Source: JACMNW01 sp031406155 (lineage in GTDB: Bacteria; Pseudomonadota; Alphaproteobacteria; Rhodobacterales; Rhodobacteraceae). Taken from it: DNA of 64,000 nt. The notes under the pieces are model-generated. The model was not told the origin of the DNA, searched no databases, and saw only the letters and a program-made list of their open reading frames with translations. Location of the stretch: contig JANOGW010000098.1 in assembly GCA_031406155.1 (NCBI GenBank), forward strand, positions 15,624 to 79,623, read 5' to 3'. Position numbers and translations under genes: made by a program. Below are positions 1-8,354 of the stretch, one piece after another (position 1 is the stretch's first letter; each line of letters begins with the position of its first letter).

Positions 1-1
1 T

Positions 2-490
2 CAATCCGACAACACAACCGGCTGTTGCCCGCGGTTCAACGCAACGGGATGGGACGGCCAGACCTTGCATTTCAAGGACAAGCCGTTCATCCGCGCCACG
101 ACGCACTCGGTTGCGCACCTGCCGCTGAACATGGGCAAGGTCTTTTCGCGCGTGCTGGGCAAGATAGATGCAGCCCAAGCGGTGAACCCCGAACATTCGA
201 TCGTGATGTCGCGCGATCTTTCCGCATTTACCGGCGAGCATCTGTTTGCGGTGACAGCGAGTGTGCCCGACGAAGAAAATGTCACGTTGTCCGGCGACTA
301 CCTGATCAAGGTTTTCGAGGGCCCCTTTTCCGACATCCGAAAGTGGCAGGACGAGATGCAAGATCTGGCCAAAGCCAAAGGCCGCGCATCAGATGCGGTC
401 TGGTTCTATTACACGACTTGTCCGAAATGTGCCAAGGTCTACGGTAAGAACCCGGTCGTCGGGATGGTCGAACTGGGTGCCGCTGTGTAA
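2..490 (+). CDS. Cys-rich 'hydrolase'-annotated family protein, 5'-truncated by window edge
   Basis: The reading frame is already open at base 2, and conserved-looking sequence (TTGCCPRFN...WDG) precedes the first possible internal start, so the N-terminus lies outside the window. At least 162 residues are visible. There are two cysteine clusters, CCPRF near the left edge and YTTCPKCAKVYG near the C-terminus, which suggests metal binding. The sequence resembles a family of small alphaproteobacterial proteins usually labelled hydrolase without biochemical proof. No membrane segment is visible. About 125 bp separate it from the next gene, so it is probably the end of its own transcript. Function is not assigned. 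Confidence 0.65.
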   Translation, partial: QSDNTTGCCPRFNATGWDGQTLHFKDKPFIRATTHSVAHLPLNMGKVFSRVLGKIDAAQAVNPEHSIVMSRDLSAFTGEHLFAVTASVPDEENVTLSGDYLIKVFEGPFSDIRKWQDEMQDLAKAKGRASDAVWFYYTTCPKCAKVYGKNPVVGMVELGAAV

Positions 491-615
491 CCCGACGCTG
501 GCCGCTTCACCCCAAGGCCGCGCGCGGCGCTTGTTCTCGCACCGGGCAAGGCCCATGTTGAGAGGCAAGATACTGTCCTTTGATGCACGCCTTGGCGTGA
601 CAGATTGCGCCAAAT

Positions 616-1347
616 ATGTATGAACACCCTGAACTAATCGTGGCCTCCTACAACATCCACAAGGCTGTGGGTGCCGACAGGCAGCGCGATCCTGCACGCA
701 CGGCTGCGGTGATTGCCGAAATCGGCGCCGACATTCTGGCACTGCAAGAGGCCGACATGCGGTACGGAAGTCGGGCGGGCCTGATGGATCTGGAGGCCCT
801 GCGTCGCGATCTGGGGCTGATCGCAGTTCCTACCGACAGCGTCGGCGATGCACATGGGTTTCACGGCAACCTGCTGCTGGTCCGCAACGCGCTGGTTGAA
901 GTGGTGCACCATCTGCATCTGCCGGGGTTCGAGCCGCGCGGTGCGCTGATGACCGATCTGCAGATCGCGGGACAGCCGCTGCGGGTTATTTCGGCGCATC
1001 TGGGGTTGCTGCCGCGCTCGCGCGCGCGCCAGACCCGCGCGTTGATGGACAAGCTGGCAACGCTTGACGACCGGCCTGTCTTGCTGATGGGCGATCTGAA
1101 TGAATGGCGGTTGAATCTTGGGTCATCCTTGGGGCCCCTTGCAGATCGTTTTGCCGGTCCGGCAGCAGCCCAAAGCTACCCCGCACGCTATCCACTGTTC
1201 GCCCTTGACCGGATGATGACCTGCACGCAGGGCGAATTGACCGACCTTATGGCGCATGCCACACCGCTGTCGCGGATTGCGTCGGACCATTTGCCCATCA
1301 AGGCACGCCTTCGGCTGATGCCCAGTGCTACTGCGCCAGCAAAATGA
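616..1347 (+). CDS. Endonuclease/exonuclease/phosphatase (EEP) family protein, YbhP-like
   Basis: This 243-aa protein has the EEP fold signature: N-terminal ASYNIHKAVG, the metal-binding glutamate in LQEAD, HLGLLPRSRARQ, the catalytic MGDLNEW and the C-terminal SDHLPI. The superfamily hydrolyses phosphodiester or phosphomonoester bonds in nucleic acids or phospholipid head groups, and the substrate here is unknown. No signal peptide is visible. The stop overlaps the start of the phospholipase D gene by 4 bp (ATGA), which implies translational coupling. The pair resembles ybhP-clsB of E. coli, so a role in phospholipid metabolism is a reasonable inference. The ribosome site is weak. Confidence 0.85.
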   Translation: MYEHPELIVASYNIHKAVGADRQRDPARTAAVIAEIGADILALQEADMRYGSRAGLMDLEALRRDLGLIAVPTDSVGDAHGFHGNLLLVRNALVEVVHHLHLPGFEPRGALMTDLQIAGQPLRVISAHLGLLPRSRARQTRALMDKLATLDDRPVLLMGDLNEWRLNLGSSLGPLADRFAGPAAAQSYPARYPLFALDRMMTCTQGELTDLMAHATPLSRIASDHLPIKARLRLMPSATAPAK

Positions 1348-2906
1348 GCAGCGGCCTCACTGGTTTGATCTGGCTTGTGGCTGCCGCCGCGCTGATCCTG
1401 GCGGCATCCGCAATCGCCTACCGTTCGTGGCGCCGATATGCCAAACGCGCGCGGGGCGCACACGGTTGTGCGCTGCCTCGTACCGGGCCACCGACGCCGC
1501 TTGATGATCTGTTCGACACCCCCGAGGCAGCGCATCCCGGCCAGAACGGTCTTGCCGGACTGTTCGACAACGCCGACGCCTTTGCCGCCCGTGCCCTGTC
1601 GGTGCACAGCGTCGGGCGCAGTCTGGATCTGATGTATTACGTCTGGGAAACCGACCTTACCGGTTGGCTGCTGTTGCACGATATTCACGCCGCAGCAAAC
1701 CGGGGCGTCCGGGTTCGGCTGCTGCTGGATGATGTCAATGTGCAAGGATATGATCTGACGTTTCTTGCCCTGAGCCAGCATCCCATGATCGAGGTGCGGC
1801 TGTTCAATCCGATCCGGAACCGGGGCCATGTGCTGGCGCGGTGGCTGGAGATCGCTCTGGGCATGTCGCGCTTTAACCGCAGGCTGCACTGCAAGGCGTG
1901 GATTGCCGATGGCCGGATGGCGATCATCGGCGGGCGCAACATCGGTGATACCTACTTTGGTGCCGCGCGTTACGGTCGGGCGGGCGCACGTCAACGCATG
2001 TCGCGGGATGCTGACCTGCTGATCGTCGGGCCGCTGGTTGCCGAGATCGAGGCGCTGTTTGACGACTACTGGAACCTGGGCCTAGCCCTGCCGATCCTCG
2101 CACTTTGGCCAAAGCTTCGTATCAACCCCAAGCGGTTTCGCAAACAGCTGGCACAACGCGCAACTGCGACCACCGCACGCGCGTTCCGCAAGAGAGCATT
2201 GGCCGGGCGCGATACCGCGACGGTGCTCGCCAACTCCCTGCGCTGGACTGACACGGCGCGCGTTCTCGCCGATCCGCCAACAAAAGCATATGGCCATCGA
2301 AAGTGGCCGTGGATGGCGGCGCAGGTGCATGATGTCCTAAAGGACGCAGAACACGAGGTGCGTCTGATCACCCCCTATTTTGTTCCCGGTGCTGATGGGT
2401 TGTCAGCACTTACCGAGCTTTTGAAGCGCGGGGTTGAGGTGTCTCTGCTGACCAATGCGCTGGCCGCGTCCGACAACGTGTTCGTGCATGGCGCGTACCG
2501 GCGCTATCGCGGGCCGCTGCTGGCCGCAGGCGCGCGAATTTTCGAGTTTGCACCGCCAGCGCGCAATCGCCGCCCGCGCGATGTCCTGCATTCCAAGGTA
2601 TTCCTGATCGATCGGCGCACCGCGATTGTCGGGTCGCTCAATTTCGACATGCGGTCCGCGCACACCAATTCAGAAATCGGGGTTCTGTTCGAACAGCCCG
2701 ATCTGGTGGCCGAACTGTTGGCGATCTTCGAGGAAGATGCGAGGCCTGATCTGGCTTACGCGCTGTCACTTGATCGCGGCTGGCCGCGTTGGGCCGTCCA
2801 AAGACCGGGCCTGCCTAAACTGATGCGGGTCGAGCCAGAGGCGAATATCCTGTGGCGCAGCGTCTCATGGGTGGTCGGGCGTCTTCCGATCCACGGCTGG
2901 CTTTAG
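1344..2906 (+). CDS. Phospholipase D family protein, cardiolipin synthase-like
   Basis: This 520-aa protein has one N-terminal membrane segment (residues 5-25) followed by a basic stretch, then two complete HKD motifs: HCKAWIAD...GGRN in the first half and HSKVFLID...GSLN near residue 420. Two HxKxxxxD motifs per chain are the hallmark of bacterial cardiolipin synthases and related phosphatidyl transferases, which join or cleave phospholipids at the inner membrane. The start overlaps the upstream EEP gene by 4 bp. The order EEP nuclease then PLD resembles E. coli ybhP/clsB and favours a ClsB-like cardiolipin synthase. A general PLD phosphodiesterase remains possible. Confidence 0.85.
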   Translation: MSSGLTGLIWLVAAAALILAASAIAYRSWRRYAKRARGAHGCALPRTGPPTPLDDLFDTPEAAHPGQNGLAGLFDNADAFAARALSVHSVGRSLDLMYYVWETDLTGWLLLHDIHAAANRGVRVRLLLDDVNVQGYDLTFLALSQHPMIEVRLFNPIRNRGHVLARWLEIALGMSRFNRRLHCKAWIADGRMAIIGGRNIGDTYFGAARYGRAGARQRMSRDADLLIVGPLVAEIEALFDDYWNLGLALPILALWPKLRINPKRFRKQLAQRATATTARAFRKRALAGRDTATVLANSLRWTDTARVLADPPTKAYGHRKWPWMAAQVHDVLKDAEHEVRLITPYFVPGADGLSALTELLKRGVEVSLLTNALAASDNVFVHGAYRRYRGPLLAAGARIFEFAPPARNRRPRDVLHSKVFLIDRRTAIVGSLNFDMRSAHTNSEIGVLFEQPDLVAELLAIFEEDARPDLAYALSLDRGWPRWAVQRPGLPKLMRVEPEANILWRSVSWVVGRLPIHGWL

Positions 2907-3083
2907 CCCAAAAAGACCGGCAGAGGCGACGTCCCAAAGCAAGCCGGATCGGTTCAGAGTGGCTGGACCAGGATCGCTGCATCATCGAATCTCGCGGACA
3001 GGCAAGCAGGTGACATATCCGAACTTTTTCGGCCATGTCCTACGTTGTTCTTCAAGCCGAAACCTCCATGCGACCGCCCGATT

Positions 3084-3422
3084 TCAGTCTTTTTTGGCCG
3101 GTTCGGTGCCTCTGACAACTTCGACCTTCACCTCGGCCACGAAAGCAGCCAGTGCCCCGACGACGGCAAGCAACGGCGCGGCCAGAATGACCGCTCCGCC
3201 GGCAATCGCGCCAATTGTCAAAGGCATCTCGATCATGATGTCGCCGTCAGGCTCGATCACGCGGATGCGTTTAACCTGCCCCTCGGCCGCAAGCCGCTTT
3301 ACACAGGCAACAAGTTCGTCGCCGCGCACGTGGATCTGTTCGGTCCATGTGGGTTTGTGAGCATGTTCATCGGCAGCCGCAGCTTTTTTGGCCGATGCGT
3401 CTTTGGTATCGTGGTGTGCCAT
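3084..3422 (-). CDS. DUF4342 domain-containing protein
   Basis: This 112-aa protein starts with a Lys/Ala-rich tail and continues with the DUF4342 core (WTEQIHVRGDELVACVKRLAAEG...RVIEPDGDIMIEMPLTIG). A hydrophobic alpha-helical hairpin follows (GAIAGGAVILAAPLLAVVGALAAFVAEVK) and then a short charged end. The start at 3422 is preceded by GGAGGG at good spacing. The frame stays open further upstream, but that extension runs over an FNR-type box (3481..3494) centred about 65 bp before this ATG, so it is probably promoter. The domain's function is not established. Context suggests a stress or low-oxygen membrane-associated protein. Confidence 0.8.
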   Translation of the reverse strand: MAHHDTKDASAKKAAAADEHAHKPTWTEQIHVRGDELVACVKRLAAEGQVKRIRVIEPDGDIMIEMPLTIGAIAGGAVILAAPLLAVVGALAAFVAEVKVEVVRGTEPAKKD

Positions 3423-3480
3423 GATGATCCCTCCGGCGGGTTGTTCGACAGCAAGAATGACAGGTTGTGCGGCCGGCAAA

Positions 3481-3494
3481 TTGACACGGATCAA
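3481..3494. promoter_or_regulatory. FNR-type box before DUF4342 gene
   Basis: TTGACACGGATCAA matches the FNR/CRP-family consensus TTGAT-N4-ATCAA at 9 of 10 half-site positions. It is centred about 65 bp upstream of the ATG at 3422. The identical 14-mer occurs between the P-type ATPase and phasin genes at 15555. Confidence 0.65.
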
Positions 3495-3547
3495 TTGCGC
3501 GGCATGAACCGAAGCGGCTTTGGCTGCGGCGGCTCGGGTCGGGGCGG

Positions 3548-3973
3548 CTATGCTTTGTCGTGTGGGTCGTGCTTTCCTGCCGTCAGACCGACCAACAATC
3601 CCAATGCCATGACGATCAGCAGCGCCTTGCCGGCCGCGAGGTCCGGCAAGATGGCTTTGGCGGCCAGCACGGTCTGATGCAATTGCGCTAGTTCAGCCTG
3701 CTGCCTGCGACGTGCCTTTTTCGCTTGCTGTGCGACCACAACGACCAGCACAACCGCCACGACAAGCGCCGCCGCCGCGATGATGAGACAGCCCGCGAGC
3801 ACCCCCCAACGGGCCGCAAGCATCACGCCGATGGCCGCGATGGCCGCGATGATCGCGACGCCCAAGAACAGCAAAGCAAGTCCGCCAAGCAATGCGCTGC
3901 CCATCTGGCGGCGCGCAGTCCGCCTAATCCGCGCTTTGAGGGCGGCCCCGATATTCGCCAGATGATCTGTCAT
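3548..3973 (-). CDS. YqjE-like / phage holin family membrane protein (DUF1469-like)
   Basis: The 141-aa product has a basic N-terminus (ALKARIRRTARRQ), two long hydrophobic helices forming a hairpin (about residues 26-80), a Lys/Arg/Gln-rich coiled stretch and a third short hydrophobic segment near the C-terminus. This resembles the YqjE/holin-III-like family. The start at 3973 lies 13 bp after the stop of the DUF883 gene, so the two are almost certainly one operon, like yqjD-yqjE in E. coli. A longer frame reaches 4027 but would overlap the upstream gene. The family is linked to stationary-phase membranes and its biochemical role is unknown. Confidence 0.7.
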   Translation of the reverse strand: MTDHLANIGAALKARIRRTARRQMGSALLGGLALLFLGVAIIAAIAAIGVMLAARWGVLAGCLIIAAAALVVAVVLVVVVAQQAKKARRRQQAELAQLHQTVLAAKAILPDLAAGKALLIVMALGLLVGLTAGKHDPHDKA

Positions 3974-3986
3974 CGCGCGATCCGGC

Positions 3987-4328
3987 CTAGCGCCGGAACA
4001 GCAATGACACCAGCAAACCAAGGCCAAAGGCCATCAGGATGCTTTGCAACGGATGGTCCTGCACCCGGTGATCCAGTGCCTTTTCTGCGTGTTCCACGCC
4101 CTCTTCCATCCTGTCACGAGCCTTGCGCGCGCGGGCGGAAGCGTCTTTTGCAGCCGCCTCGGCCGTGGCCCCAAAGGCATGCACCTTGTCACTGACAAAA
4201 GTGGTCATCATTTCGGCCATTGCGGCAACCTCATCGCGGATCGCCTGCAATTGCGTGTCAATGTCGTCGTCCGGCCCGGCGGGTTTGGACGCACCGGGTT
4301 TCGCGGTTTTTGGTGTCATGTCGGACAT
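3987..4328 (-). CDS. ElaB/YqjD-like (DUF883) membrane-anchored protein
   Basis: This 113-aa protein has a Lys/Pro-rich N-terminus, a long amphipathic helical region with many Ala/Glu/Lys residues (about 25-90), and a C-terminal membrane anchor SILMAFGLGLLVSLLFRR ending in two arginines. That layout is typical of the DUF883 ElaB/YqjD/YgaM family, whose E. coli members tether ribosomes to the inner membrane in stationary phase. GGAG precedes the ATG at 4328. It is the first gene of a two-gene unit with the YqjE-like gene. A ribosome-hibernation or anchoring role is inferred from the family only. Confidence 0.8.
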   Translation of the reverse strand: MSDMTPKTAKPGASKPAGPDDDIDTQLQAIRDEVAAMAEMMTTFVSDKVHAFGATAEAAAKDASARARKARDRMEEGVEHAEKALDHRVQDHPLQSILMAFGLGLLVSLLFRR

Positions 4329-4440
4329 GGTCTGGTCTCCTTGATCAAAGACGTTGGCGAGGGTGAACGGACATTCCCTTTTTGTCGCAATCGCTTAGCG
4401 GCGGCCCGCCGATAAAGCGCGTTTTGCACCAACATGCGCG

Positions 4441-4890
4441 TCATCCCTTTGTAAAGACGTGCTCAGTCACGATCCGTCGCAAGTCGTGTGGGGTTTCGTG
4501 CAGCAGGTTCTTCGAGATTTCGACGATGACGGCATGTTTCAGGTCTGGCGACAGTCCGTCGCGCAGCAGACCCAGCATTTCGGGGCCAGCAAAGATCGCA
4601 AGATGCGTGAAGTCGTGCTTGGCAAAGTGATCCTGCAGCAGGGTGACGGCCTCGTCGACGAAGGCCCGCTTTGCGTCCTTTACCGGGTCAGATGCATATT
4701 CCATCGCCGAACGCCCCGGCCCGACCGACGAAAAGCTGCGCCCCGGCTTGTCGGACATGATCTCGCGCAGATCCTTGTGCTCGGCATCAAGGGTCAGCTC
4801 CGGCGTGTCGTCCGTCGCACCCTTTGCAATGCCCTTGATGATGCGGGCCTGCGTGGCGCTCATGACCAGAGCCCAGACAACGTCTTTCAT
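4441..4890 (-). CDS. Host attachment family protein (AtsA-like, baeRF-related)
   Basis: The 149-aa product matches the family named for a protein required for host attachment in plant-associated alphaproteobacteria. It opens with VVWALVMSATQARIIKG, has a central charged loop, then HFAKHDFTHLAIFAGPEMLGLLRDGL and a C-terminal VIVEISKNLLHETPHDLRRIV. These elements resemble bacterial release-factor-like (baeRF) folds, so the attachment name may mislead and a translation-linked stress role is possible. It has no signal peptide and is cytoplasmic. An FNR-type box at 4974..4987 lies about 90 bp upstream, which suggests low-oxygen induction. Confidence 0.75.
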   Translation of the reverse strand: MKDVVWALVMSATQARIIKGIAKGATDDTPELTLDAEHKDLREIMSDKPGRSFSSVGPGRSAMEYASDPVKDAKRAFVDEAVTLLQDHFAKHDFTHLAIFAGPEMLGLLRDGLSPDLKHAVIVEISKNLLHETPHDLRRIVTEHVFTKG

Positions 4891-4973
4891 CCGACCAGTC
4901 CTTTCATCAGCACCTCCGTTGGTGCAAAGGGATCAACTGACTTGAACAGTCGCAGGCAAACTGTCTGCCTGCA

Positions 4974-4987
4974 TTGATTTCTGTCAA
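4974..4987. promoter_or_regulatory. FNR-type box before host-attachment-like gene
   Basis: TTGATTTCTGTCAA has one perfect and one 4/5 half-site. It lies between the 3' end of the AI-2E family gene and the ATG at 4890, centred about 90 bp upstream of that start. Confidence 0.6.
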
Positions 4988-5032
4988 TTTCGCGCAAACT
5001 GTCGGCGCGCGCAAATAGCCATTCAACTGCGC

Positions 5033-6070
5033 TTACAATTGGTCGCGGGCAAGATAGGTTGTCCAGACAGCGATGAACATGGCGGCGATAACCGGCCCCA
5101 TTATGAACCCCGCCAGCCCGAACGTCGCGATGCCGCCAAGTGTCGAAAGCAGCACGATAAACTCTGGCAGCTTGGTTGCCTGGCCGATCAGAAACGGGCG
5201 CGCGAAATTATCAACCAATCCGACCACCATCACGCCGTAAACCAGCAATCCGATGCCCTGCAGGGTAGCCCGGGTTGCAAGGAAATAGATCGCGAATGGC
5301 AGCCAGACCAAAGCCGCACCAAAAAGCGGAAGCAGCGCCAGAAACGACATCAGCACCGTCCACAGAATGGTTGCGTTGATGCCCAGAACCCAGAAGCCAA
5401 GGCCACCGAGGCCGCCTTGCAGCATTGCGACCAGAATGTCGCCCTTCACTGTGGCACGAACGACCGCGGTAAATCGCGCTAAAAGCGCATCTTGCAGCGA
5501 CGGGCGAAATTGGGCCGCCAGTTTCAGGTGCCCAATCAGCGTCTTGCCGTCGCGGAACAGAAAGAAAGTCAGATAAAGCATCGCAAAGAGGCTGATGAAG
5601 AAACTGACGGTGCTTTGCCCGATCGAGAAGACCTGCGGCGCGATTGCCTGAACCCAACCACTGAGCGCCGCCGCCATGCTGGTCTGAACGGCCTCAAGAT
5701 CGGTCAGGCCAACCCGTGCCAACATCGACTTCACCCATTGCGGCAAAACCGCCAGAACATTTTGAAACAGGCCTTGCAGGGCAACATCATCCGACTGAAT
5801 GTTTGCAACCAGCGTGGTTGCCTGCTGGATGATTGCGACAGCAATCAAGAGCAACGGGATGACCACGATCAGAAAGACAATCGTTACGGACGCAAGCGAA
5901 GCAAGGCTGGCGCGGTTGTCCAGCGCCGCAAGCAGGCGTTCATAAAGTGGATAGAACACGATTGCGATCACCACGGCCCAGAATACTGCGCCAAGAAATG
6001 GCATCAGGACCCACCCGAACCCGACTGTTGCCACGCCGACCAGCACAAAGAATGCTCTGTTTTCACGCAT
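5033..6070 (-). CDS. AI-2E family transporter (PerM-like)
   Basis: This 345-aa polytopic membrane protein has paired N-terminal helices (FFVLVGVATVGFGWVLMPFLGAVFWAVVIAIVFYPLYERL), a periplasmic or amphipathic middle section and a C-terminal cluster of four to five helices. That cluster includes the family signature FARPFLIGQATKLPEFIVLLSTLGGIATFGLAGFIMGPV. Members export small molecules (AI-2 in TqsA) or ions (Na+/H+), and the substrate here is unknown. GGGGAC precedes the ATG. Its promoter region is shared with the divergent bactofilin-like gene and contains an FNR-type box centred about 150 bp from this start. Confidence 0.9.
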   Translation of the reverse strand: MRENRAFFVLVGVATVGFGWVLMPFLGAVFWAVVIAIVFYPLYERLLAALDNRASLASLASVTIVFLIVVIPLLLIAVAIIQQATTLVANIQSDDVALQGLFQNVLAVLPQWVKSMLARVGLTDLEAVQTSMAAALSGWVQAIAPQVFSIGQSTVSFFISLFAMLYLTFFLFRDGKTLIGHLKLAAQFRPSLQDALLARFTAVVRATVKGDILVAMLQGGLGGLGFWVLGINATILWTVLMSFLALLPLFGAALVWLPFAIYFLATRATLQGIGLLVYGVMVVGLVDNFARPFLIGQATKLPEFIVLLSTLGGIATFGLAGFIMGPVIAAMFIAVWTTYLARDQL

Positions 6071-6212
6071 TTATTTCTGTCCCCGCCCTCGTTTGTCAGA
6101 TGTTGCGGACTTTGTATTGTCTTTGCCCCCGCGCATCCCCGTTGGTGCGCCAGCCCCGGGCTTCGATTGCCTCTGACGCGGCCGCACAATGGGGAAATGG
6201 CGTTACTGTCAG

Positions 6213-6226
6213 TTGATCCCCGTCAA
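6213..6226. promoter_or_regulatory. FNR-type box between AI-2E gene and bactofilin-like gene
   Basis: TTGATCCCCGTCAA has one perfect half-site and one 4/5 half-site. Its centre is about 65 bp upstream of the ATG at 6285. The spacing equals that seen at the DUF4342, ATPase and phasin genes. Confidence 0.6.
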
Positions 6227-6284
6227 TGCCGCTTCTTGAATCGTCTGTAGATTATCAGAAACTGAAATGTCGGAGAGCGCGATA

Positions 6285-7481
6285 ATGACCGGACGCAATT
6301 CACTATGGACCGCCTTGGTCTTGCTGGCAATGACCGGCCCCGTTCAAGCCGAGATGCGAACCGAAACTGTCGGCGGCGACATTCTGATGTTCGGCGGCGG
6401 CTCTGCGGTCCCGCTCACGGCTGCACGCGATGTCGTGGCGGCGGGTCCGACGGTGACGATTAGCGGCACTGTTGCGCAAGACGCGCATGCCATGGGTTTT
6501 GACGTCGAGATCGATGCCGCAACTGCAGACGACCTTACCGCGCTGGGGTTTTCGATCAACCTGCGCGGGCCGGTCGGCGGCGATCTGACGGCCTCGGGTT
6601 TTACCATGCGCATGTCGCGTGCGGCTGAGGTTGGCGGCAACGCGCGGCTTGCCGGCGGCACCGTCACCATTGACGGGCCGGTGCGTGGCAGCCTTGCAGC
6701 CTTGGGGGCCGACGTCACCCTGAACGCTGAGATCACCGGCGACGCCTTGATCACCGCCGAAACAATCACGTTCGGACCACAGGCGCAGATTGACGGCACA
6801 TTGACCTATTCCGCCGCCGCAAAGATCGACATCCCCGAAAGTGTCATTGCTGCCGACCGGGTTACCTTCACCCCCCTTGATCACCGCGGAATGATGCGCG
6901 ACGCGGGCGAAATGTGGAGCGATTGGGAATATCCCGTTCTGCCAACCTTCATGCACCTGCTGGGTGGCCTTGTTATCACCCTCGGCTTTTTCTTTGTGAT
7001 CGGTGCCATCTTTCTGTCCTTGATGCCGAACAAGGTCGCCCACCTCGAACACAGCATCGCACAACGTCCTTGGATGGCGCTGCTGTCGGGGGTCATCGGT
7101 CTGTCCATCCTGTTTGGGCTGGTACCTATCAGCGCGCTGACGATTGTCGGCATCCCCTTCGTCCCGATCGTCGTCTTGGCAACAGTCGCAGTCTGGACGC
7201 TTGGTTATGTCTTGGGCGCATATGCCTTAGCGATGCGCGCCCTGAGCGGCATCGGGTCACCTGAAAACCCGACGATCTGGATCAGGCTTTTTGCGCTGCT
7301 GGTGGGGGTTACGGTGATCGCCTTGCTGAATTTCATTCCGTTCCTCGGCTGGATGGCGAATTTTGCGCTGGTGCTGATCGGTATCGGGGCGATGACCATG
7401 GCTTTGTTCAACCTGATGATCGCCAGGACCGACGCGGTTCTGGATATCGACATGCAGCCCGTAGACAACGATCCGAAATAG
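6285..7481 (+). CDS. Signal-peptide, bactofilin-like beta-helix protein with C-terminal membrane domain
   Basis: The ATG at 6285 is chosen over one at 6267 because GGAGAG precedes it and it yields a clean signal peptide cut near VQA-EM. Residues about 25-190 form short repeats of the type V-x-G-D-(L/V)-x-A-x-G-x-x-(V/I), as in polymer-forming bactofilins, but here on the exported side. Four hydrophobic helices follow (about 225-380), with FVPIVVLATVAVWTLGYVLG and a final LIARTDAVLD. The product is 398 aa. It is 9 bp from the DUF2267 gene, forming an operon. A scaffold or polymer at the membrane is inferred. Confidence 0.75.
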   Translation: MTGRNSLWTALVLLAMTGPVQAEMRTETVGGDILMFGGGSAVPLTAARDVVAAGPTVTISGTVAQDAHAMGFDVEIDAATADDLTALGFSINLRGPVGGDLTASGFTMRMSRAAEVGGNARLAGGTVTIDGPVRGSLAALGADVTLNAEITGDALITAETITFGPQAQIDGTLTYSAAAKIDIPESVIAADRVTFTPLDHRGMMRDAGEMWSDWEYPVLPTFMHLLGGLVITLGFFFVIGAIFLSLMPNKVAHLEHSIAQRPWMALLSGVIGLSILFGLVPISALTIVGIPFVPIVVLATVAVWTLGYVLGAYALAMRALSGIGSPENPTIWIRLFALLVGVTVIALLNFIPFLGWMANFALVLIGIGAMTMALFNLMIARTDAVLDIDMQPVDNDPK

Positions 7482-7490
7482 GAGAGAGTG

Positions 7491-7919
7491 ATGTCTTCGC
7501 AGGGGCTTGAAGTGATCGACCACACTGTTCAACTGACCCACGAATGGATCAACGAGCTATGCGCGCGGCTGGACTGGACCAGCCACCGCGACGCGCTGCG
7601 CCTGCTGCGCGCCACACTTCGTCAGATCCGGGACCATTTGGGCCACGAGGAAGTGGCACAGTTTTCGGCCCAGATGCCGTTGCTGGTGCGCGGCATGTTC
7701 TTTGAAGGCTGGACACCCGCCCATACTCCGATCCACGATCGCAAGGCTGAACACTTTGTCGCGGCGATCAGCGCACAGGTCAGCGATGCGATGGAATGGC
7801 GCGGTGCACAAGACATCGTCGCAGTGTTCAAGACGCTGAATGCCAGAATATCCGAAGGCGAGATCGCCGATATCAAGGCCGGCCTGCCGATACCAATTCG
7901 ACAGATGTGGCCAGACTGA
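7491..7919 (+). CDS. DUF2267 domain-containing protein
   Basis: The 142-aa protein matches DUF2267: the core reads WINELCARLDWTSHRDALRLLRATLRQIRDHL, then AQMPLLVRGMFFEGWTPAHTP, and ends with IKAGLPIPIRQMW. The family is small, helical and cytoplasmic, has no known activity, and is common in stress and low-oxygen clusters. GGAGAG precedes the ATG at 7491; a GTG three bases earlier is less likely. It lies 9 bp after the bactofilin-like gene and 11 bp before the DUF3775 gene, so the three are probably co-transcribed from the promoter with the FNR-type box at 6213. Confidence 0.85.
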   Translation: MSSQGLEVIDHTVQLTHEWINELCARLDWTSHRDALRLLRATLRQIRDHLGHEEVAQFSAQMPLLVRGMFFEGWTPAHTPIHDRKAEHFVAAISAQVSDAMEWRGAQDIVAVFKTLNARISEGEIADIKAGLPIPIRQMWPD

Positions 7920-7930
7920 AGGAGAAGGAA

Positions 7931-8344
7931 ATGACGGACGAGTTGACCATCATGCCCGACTTCCTAAGCCGGCTGATCTTCAAGATGCGCGCAGTGATGC
8001 TGGGCGACGTGGACACGCCGCAAGACGCAACCGACAACGCCTTGCGCGGGTCACATCACCTGACCCTGCAGGACGAAACCGGAACGGCCCTGTCGCACGA
8101 AGAATTGACCGAAGAGATCGACGCCATGGATCCCGATCACCAGCATGAACTGGTCGCACTGATGTGGGTCGGGCGCGGGGACTTTGGCCCCGAAGAATGG
8201 GCCGACGCGCTGGCCATGGCGGCAGAGCGCGCCGATAGTCCGACATCGCAATACCTGCTGTCACATCCGATGGCCGCTGACGACATTGCCAGCGGCCTTG
8301 AGGCGTTGGGTCATGACCACATCCTGCAAGACGGTGCCTACTGA
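7931..8344 (+). CDS. DUF3775 domain-containing protein
   Basis: This 137-aa acidic protein has the DUF3775 layout: an N-terminal MPDFLSRLIFKMRAV, a variable acidic loop, then EIDAMDPDHQHELVALMWVGRGDFGPEEWADALAMAAER and LLSHPMAADDIASGLEALGHD. It is cytoplasmic and of unknown function. The start has GAAGGA before the ATG and lies 11 bp after DUF2267. The gene ends 10 bp from the convergent Crp/Fnr regulator gene, leaving no room for a long terminator. It is most likely the last gene of the three-gene 6285-8344 operon. Confidence 0.8.
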   Translation: MTDELTIMPDFLSRLIFKMRAVMLGDVDTPQDATDNALRGSHHLTLQDETGTALSHEELTEEIDAMDPDHQHELVALMWVGRGDFGPEEWADALAMAAERADSPTSQYLLSHPMAADDIASGLEALGHDHILQDGAY

Positions 8345-8354
8345 AAGGCCGGTT

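Noticed and set aside
4341..4348. TTGATCAA upstream of the YqjD-like gene
   Set aside because: The half-sites are directly fused without the 4-bp spacer, so it is not an FNR box.
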